Source of the DNA: Streptomyces bicolor
Lineage (GTDB): Bacteria > Actinomycetota > Actinomycetes > Streptomycetales > Streptomycetaceae
Reading direction: 5' to 3'
NCBI RefSeq assembly: GCF_000719285.1
Contig: NZ_JOFS01000004.1
Span: 62,001 to 126,000, forward strand
DNA: 64,000 nt
This document shows positions 63,767 to 64,000 of this stretch, piece by piece. Each line of letters begins with the position of its first letter. The stretch's first letter is position 1. The position numbers and the translations under genes are program-made. The notes beneath the pieces are model-generated. The model searched no databases and had not been told where the DNA came from. It was given only the letters and a program-made list of their open reading frames with translations.

Positions 63767-64000
63767 TCACTCCTCCACCAGCAGCTTCTCCCGCAGCTGA
63801 GCCAGCGTGCGGGCCAGCAGCCGGGAGACGTGCATCTGGGAGATGCCGACCTCCTGCGCGATCTGCGACTGGGTCATGTTGCCGAAGAAGCGCAGCAGCA
63901 GGATCCGCTTCTCGCGCGGCGGAAGGTCCTCGAGCAGCGGCTTCAGGGACTCGCGGTACTCGACGCCCTCCAGCGCCTCGTCCTCCGCGCCGAGGGTGTC
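63767..64000 (-). CDS. sigH: SigB/SigF/SigH-type sigma factor, 3' end only
   Basis: Only the last 77 residues are inside the window. They are a complete sigma region 4 ending LREKLLVEE, with the helix-turn-helix [20 protein letters not shown] and the preceding [16 protein letters not shown]. This is the SigB-like stress sigma class. By position next to wblE and DGK it corresponds to SigH of S. coelicolor, an osmotic-stress and development sigma factor. The rest, including the start and any anti-sigma gene, lies outside. Confidence 0.88.
   Translation of the reverse strand, partial: DTLGAEDEALEGVEYRESLKPLLEDLPPREKRILLLRFFGNMTQSQIAQEVGISQMHVSRLLARTLAQLREKLLVEE

Overview
The window is chromosomal DNA of a Streptomyces species. 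The sequence is very GC-rich with G/C-rich third codon positions. It carries WhiB-type, SigR/RsrA and SigB-type regulators, initiator tRNAs with the actinobacterial layout, and many four-base ATGA/GTGA overlaps between genes. From memory, the gene order from sigR to sigH (sigR-rsrA-HD-HD-TPR-def-eizA-cyp170A1-nrd-...-dasR-dasABC-dasD-nagB-...-wblE-DGK-sigH) matches the S. coelicolor core region around SCO5216-SCO5243. I could not run an alignment.

Layout. 1-9.3 kb: a TerD/AIM24 group, a DUF2342 protein with a NUDIX hydrolase, an SDR protein, moaE, and a PDZ/Lon-like protease next to a PPA1309 protein. 9.4-14.9 kb: a UPF0182 membrane protein, then a Sel1/TPR protein flanked by two identical initiator tRNA genes. 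15-18 kb: a NitT/TauT-type ABC importer and a Fur regulator. 18.5-26 kb: housekeeping genes (CBS protein, hisN, TetR, SMR exporter, rsgA, aroA, M50 protease, SRAP protein, alpha/beta hydrolase). 26-31 kb: the thiol-oxidative stress pair sigR-rsrA with a SigR-type promoter and a long SigR' reading frame, two membrane HD proteins, a TPR protein and peptide deformylase. 32-34.6 kb: the albaflavenone pair eizA-cyp170A1. 34.6-39.5 kb: an AraC-type regulator and class Ia ribonucleotide reductase nrdB/nrdA behind a cobalamin riboswitch. 40.2-43.8 kb: a 1202-residue membrane-anchored NACHT/STAND-like NTPase, the best candidate here for an undescribed system. 43.9-48.2 kb: a monocarboxylate symporter and the cstA peptide/pyruvate transporter with their small partners. 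48.3-57.5 kb: the aminosugar regulon (dasR, dasABC, dasD, nagB, SIS protein). 57.6-64 kb: a divergent SDR/TetR pair, a PdtaS-like histidine kinase, wblE, a diacylglycerol-kinase-like protein, a membrane protein, and the 3' end of a SigB/SigH-type sigma factor.

How it works together. DasR-type dre boxes lie upstream of dasR (two), dasA (two) and nagB. DasR would therefore couple uptake (DasABC), intracellular hydrolysis (DasD) and deamination (NagB) of chitin-derived aminosugars to its own level. A further near-perfect dre lies upstream of the histidine kinase gene and could bring a signalling protein into the same regulon. The other regulatory highlights are the riboswitch, the sigR promoter, a Fur-proximal palindrome, and a duplicated operator/-10 module between the SDR and TetR genes. 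No insertion sequence, CRISPR array, integrase or rRNA was seen.
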